This document shows, in pieces, positions 61,072-64,000 of a stretch of 64,000 bases of DNA. Each line of letters opens with the position of its first letter. The first letter of the stretch is position 1. Under the pieces are notes generated by a model that saw only the letters and a list, made by a program, of their open reading frames with translations, searched no databases and was not told the origin of the DNA. Where the stretch lies: contig JAUIAH010000003.1 in the NCBI GenBank assembly GCA_030425385.1, positions 186,001-250,000 of the forward strand, given 5' to 3'. The stretch comes from Verrucomicrobiia bacterium. GTDB taxonomy: Bacteria; Verrucomicrobiota; Verrucomicrobiia; Verrucomicrobiales; DEV007. The position numbers and the translations under genes are program-made.

Positions 61072-62007
61072 TCAGAAACGTATCCGATCACCCTCGGGAA
61101 TGGCTAACACGTCTTCCAATCGTCGCAGCACGTGCGCATGCCGTTCATCGGTATTGGTCGCAGGGTCAAACCCCGGACGGAGACGCGCGTAGAGCCGTCT
61201 GAGCACGTCGAGGTTGATGGGGAAACGATCGTCCTCCGCAATCTTAAGATACTCCTCAAGGTAGCGCATGTGGAGGATCAAGGAAGCGGGAATCTGATCG
61301 AGCGGGATGGGGTAATCACCCCGCACCAACCGCTCCGCGATGGCGCGAAGCTTGACGTAAGCCTCGCGCTCGTGCCCTGGACAAAGCGCTAAGTTGAGCG
61401 CGTGATGGCGTGTCGGTAGGGTGGCGTCGTCCCGCGCCTCAATGGCCTTGGCAAACGCTTCCGCCGCGCCACAGAAATCCGCTGGCCGCTGCCTTTCGAC
61501 CAAGTGATTCCCCAGGGCAATCTGAAGCTTGTAGTCTCCAGGATGATAACGCAGCCCATCATCAAGGAAGCGTCGCCCACGTTCGACCGCGCGTTGCGCC
61601 AGGAGGCCGCGCTTTCCCTGCGCTTTCACATCGACCTCATTGTCCATGCCGAGATAGAATCGGCGTGCGTTCGAATCCATCATCCATGCCGCGGTTTCCC
61701 AGTAACCCGATTCGCTCGGCTGAAGCTGAGTGACCAACTGATACCGCGTTTCCACGTTGGCATAGTCAGATTCGCGATAGGCAGCGATGGCGTTCAATTC
61801 AAACATGGTGGCCAGGAAGGAGCGAAACCCTCCCAAGGCCGCAGCGGCTCCCAGTTGGCCTAACTGCTCACGCATGGAGCCATCAGGAATCGTCATTTCA
61901 TGAAATTGATGCGCCTTGAGATCGGCTGCCAAGCGATCCTCAATCGGTATACGAATGACTCCAAACGCGACGAGCACGGCACAGGCGATCCAACGGGCTT
62001 TCGTCAT
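61072..62007 (-). CDS. TPR-like protein following an ABC transporter
   Basis: A 311-residue protein with an N-terminal hydrophobic stretch (ARWIACAVLVAFGVIRIPI), likely an uncleaved anchor or signal sequence. The rest is helical with TPR-like periodicity: VETRYQLVTQLQPSESGYWETAAWMM, FLDDGLRYHPGDYKLQIALGNHLVERQRPADFCGAAEAFAKAIEA. It is likely on the outside face of the inner membrane. Its start is three bases after the permease stop, so it belongs to the waaA-ABC operon and may help the exporter. No specific family recognised. Confidence 0.75.
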   Translation of the reverse strand: MTKARWIACAVLVAFGVIRIPIEDRLAADLKAHQFHEMTIPDGSMREQLGQLGAAAALGGFRSFLATMFELNAIAAYRESDYANVETRYQLVTQLQPSESGYWETAAWMMDSNARRFYLGMDNEVDVKAQGKRGLLAQRAVERGRRFLDDGLRYHPGDYKLQIALGNHLVERQRPADFCGAAEAFAKAIEARDDATLPTRHHALNLALCPGHEREAYVKLRAIAERLVRGDYPIPLDQIPASLILHMRYLEEYLKIAEDDRFPINLDVLRRLYARLRPGFDPATNTDERHAHVLRRLEDVLAIPEGDRIRF

Positions 62008-62010
62008 GGT

Positions 62011-62916
62011 CTAAAGTTCCTTGTCGGCGAAGATGAAATAGGCGGCGAGCAAATACACGACCACGTAGCTGAGGCCCATGCCCAAGATCTTGAAGAACAG
62101 TGATAGAGGGAGCGTCTTGCCCGAGACCACGTCGTCGACCAGATTGAAGCTCTGGAAGTTCGGGAAGATGAGTTCGACCACGTGGATGCACGCATTGGCA
62201 AAGCTACCGAGGGACTCCATCGATCCTCTCCAGTAATCCACCACCACGGGCTCGATATAGCCGACGAAGAAGAGCATGAAGGCGACCACAACCGTGAACA
62301 GCCCTGAGGACGCAAAGGTCGACACGAAGAGCGTGACCGCTCCTAACACCATCGCCTGGAGGCAAATGGCTGCGGCGGCTGTGATCAGAGAGGTGCTGGG
62401 GCCATCGGCCTTGAGTTCATCGATCACCACCGCAATCTCCTCTGCGTGAGGAGCCCCAGCGTCGAGCAAAGCCTGTTGTTCTGTCAGTAATGCTTGTTGT
62501 CGCAAGTAGAGGACCACGCACAGCATGAGCATCATGACTGCCATGCTGAGCACGATGACAAGCATCGCTCCCAGATACTTGCCTAGCAAGTATTCAAAGC
62601 GAGGAACAGGCTTGGCCAGGATGGTGTAAAGGGTTCGATCTTCCACATCCTTGGGAATCAGATTGGCAGTCGCGACGATGGCGAAGATGGTGCCAAACAT
62701 CGACATGGCAAAGAACGACATGTCCTTCATGATCTTGAGTTGGCGTGCGGGATCGAACGTGAAGTTCTGAATCAGCAAGGCTGAAACGAGCACAATCACC
62801 GAGAAGATGAGAAGGAAGTAGAACGCCCGCATCCTCACGAGCTGTGTTAGGGTATTTCTTGCGAGCACACCTACTCGCGCGGGGGAGAAATGGCGATAAA
62901 CGGCCAGGTTATGCAT
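62011..62916 (-). CDS. ABC-2-type permease subunit
   Basis: A 301-residue integral membrane protein with about six helices in the ABC-2 arrangement: VRMRAFYFLLIFSVIVLVSALLI after a cytoplasmic lead, then a long outside loop, then MFGTIFAIVATANLIPKDVEDRTLYTILAKPVPRFEYLLGKYLGAMLVIVLSMAVMMLMLCVVL, the hallmark ABC-2 region that contacts the ATPase. A short helical loop containing LTEQQALLDAGAPHAEEIAV separates the second half. The ATG 62916 overlaps the ATPase stop by eight bases. The substrate is unknown; the operon link to a Kdo transferase suggests an envelope cargo. Confidence 0.9.
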   Translation of the reverse strand: MHNLAVYRHFSPARVGVLARNTLTQLVRMRAFYFLLIFSVIVLVSALLIQNFTFDPARQLKIMKDMSFFAMSMFGTIFAIVATANLIPKDVEDRTLYTILAKPVPRFEYLLGKYLGAMLVIVLSMAVMMLMLCVVLYLRQQALLTEQQALLDAGAPHAEEIAVVIDELKADGPSTSLITAAAAICLQAMVLGAVTLFVSTFASSGLFTVVVAFMLFFVGYIEPVVVDYWRGSMESLGSFANACIHVVELIFPNFQSFNLVDDVVSGKTLPLSLFFKILGMGLSYVVVYLLAAYFIFADKEL

Positions 62917-63790
62917 CCTGAGATCCTCCTCGAGTATCAGGACTTTCTCCGGAAGTTTCCTCCAGGAACAGGCGTTCCAAGGTCGTGCGCGGATGGCCCG
63001 CACGCAGGAGCGAGGCTTGCGCATCCTCGTCAACGAGAGCTTTCACGCGTGCGATCAGTTCTGGACTGGCACGTTCTAACAAGATCTCTGTCTGGTCTTC
63101 GATCGCCATCAGTGCTTCCATGGGGCCTTCTCGGCAGAGCTTTCCTTGAAAGATGATGCCGACGCGGTCACAGACCTCTTGTACTTGTTCTAATAGATGG
63201 GAAGAGAGGATCACAGAGATGCCATCCTCGCGGAACTTCAGGATGAGGTCGCGAATCTTGCGTGATCCCGCCGGATCGACTCCCGCGGTGGGTTCGTCCA
63301 AGACGACGAGGCGCGGGCGCTGGATCAGGGCTTGGGCCAGGCCGATGCGTTGCAACATGCCTTTTGAGTAACCGCTCAGTCGCCGATCGCGCGCGTGCTC
63401 CAGTCCAACCAAGGCCAGCAATTCCTTGCTCCGTTCGCGGATCGCTCGTTTGCGTAAGCCTCCCAGACGTCCGTAGAAATGCAGGGTCTCTTCTGCGGTG
63501 AGAAATTTATAGAAATAGGGATTCTCTGGCAGAAATCCCACGTCCACCCGGCTCCGCACCTTGCGGCTATCTTGCCCAAAGACTGCGGTGGTGCCCTTCG
63601 TCGGAGCGATGAGGCCTAACAGAACCTTCATCGTGGTGGACTTGCCAGAGCCATTGGGGCCGATGAGGCCATAGATCTCGCCCGGCGCCACCTGAAGAGA
63701 CAAGTCGCTCACGGCCGTGACGCGTTGCCCTTTCAAACTGGGGACTTTGAAGACCTTGGTGAGATGATCGATGCGGACCGCGGGTTCCAT
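62909..63790 (-). CDS. ABC transporter ATP-binding subunit
   Basis: A 293-residue cytoplasmic ATPase of the ABC-2 exporter type. Walker A is GLIGPNGSGKSTT, the Q-loop precedes VGFLPENPYFYKFLT, the signature is LSGYSKGMLQRIGLAQAL and Walker B is RLVVLDEPTAGVDPAG, with the H-loop in VILSSHLLEQ. The C-terminal 70 residues form the usual accessory segment (IEDQTEILLERASPELIARVKALV). The ATG 63790 is preferred over a TTG at 63823. It overlaps the permease gene and follows waaA after 37 bases. Confidence 0.93.
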   Translation of the reverse strand: MEPAVRIDHLTKVFKVPSLKGQRVTAVSDLSLQVAPGEIYGLIGPNGSGKSTTMKVLLGLIAPTKGTTAVFGQDSRKVRSRVDVGFLPENPYFYKFLTAEETLHFYGRLGGLRKRAIRERSKELLALVGLEHARDRRLSGYSKGMLQRIGLAQALIQRPRLVVLDEPTAGVDPAGSRKIRDLILKFREDGISVILSSHLLEQVQEVCDRVGIIFQGKLCREGPMEALMAIEDQTEILLERASPELIARVKALVDEDAQASLLRAGHPRTTLERLFLEETSGESPDTRGGSQDA

Positions 63791-63827
63791 GAGGCGACAA
63801 GACTCGGCGCTTTGTTCTATCAATCAA

Positions 63828-64000
63828 TCAATGCTTGCCCACGATTTCCAACAGTTTCTCAACCGTCCGGTCCGTCGCTCCCGCATGTTGTTCTAAGGCA
63901 GCGAGGCCCCGTTGAGCCATTGGGACGGCCACGCTTGGGGCCGCGAGCCAGGCACGCAGGGTGGTTTCTAAATGATCGAGCCCCGTCATTTGCGCAATGC
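63828..64000 (-). CDS. waaA: 3' end of Kdo transferase
   Basis: The last 57 codons of a gene that continues beyond the window. The end reads TTLRAWLAAPSVAVPMAQRG, then LAALEQHAGATDRTVEKLLE, which is typical of the C-terminus of 3-deoxy-D-manno-octulosonic acid transferase (family GT30), where ALxxHxGATDRTxxLL closes the protein. WaaA adds Kdo to lipid IVA at the inner membrane, so it fits the lpxI/lpxB genes in this window. It precedes an ABC exporter on the same strand. The call depends on this short but characteristic tail. Confidence 0.8.
   Translation of the reverse strand, partial: IAQMTGLDHLETTLRAWLAAPSVAVPMAQRGLAALEQHAGATDRTVEKLLEIVGKH

Overview
The window reads as chromosome from a free-living member of the Verrucomicrobiota. 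The evidence is the combination of a DUF1549/DUF1553 cytochrome-type protein beside a sodium/solute symporter, type I sulfatases, a ThuA-like protein, several very large exported proteins with a recurring C-terminal module, a Gram-negative lipid A pathway (lpxI, lpxB, a waaA fragment), weak use of Shine-Dalgarno sites and a moderately high GC content. I found no tRNA, rRNA or CRISPR array.

Positions 1-13.5 kb: the 3' part of pyruvate kinase; a sulfatase; a large exported protein built from three copies of one unrecognised domain; a Na/phosphate cotransporter; a GH9 glycanase translationally coupled to a second sulfatase; lysS with a small partner. Positions 13.5-25 kb: a lone DsbD-N-like protein; a 1259-residue exported protein with thrombospondin type 3 repeats and LamG; a broken DUF2887 nuclease gene; an operon of exported ankyrin protein, histidine kinase and response regulator; two tandem small exported paralogues. 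Positions 25-34 kb: DUF1549/1553 protein plus SSS symporter, then two exported coiled-coil proteins, one ending in an OmpA domain.

Positions 34-35 kb hold a repeat island that cuts off an IS transposase remnant. Its repeats share the octamer AGGGACAG with a second repeat cluster at 51.1 kb, which directly precedes a Y1/RAYT transposase gene. Positions 35-39.7 kb hold a compact co-oriented set: a LolA-like protein fused to a cysteine-less thioredoxin domain, an intact HtrA-type protease, a second HtrA-fold protein that has lost its catalytic His and Ser, and a metallo-beta-lactamase-fold hydrolase with an XRE-like head. This looks like an envelope quality-control module and is my best candidate for something not yet described.

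Positions 39.7-54.8 kb carry mostly conserved genes: a CAP protein, mogA/rhomboid/zinc-ribbon operon, ThuA protein, trpD, an lpxI-Gfo/Idh-lpxB-truA operon, an AraC regulator, tatD, sufE and beta-propellers. Positions 54.9-59.1 kb hold a membrane-anchored divergent Hsp70 and two unknown exported or membrane proteins. The end holds a phosphoesterase/glycosyltransferase pair and an operon running from waaA (3' end only) through an ABC exporter to a TPR-like protein.

Two themes cross the whole window. Four exported proteins share a similar C-terminal tail, and TTA leucine codons sit overwhelmingly in the context G-TTA-G.
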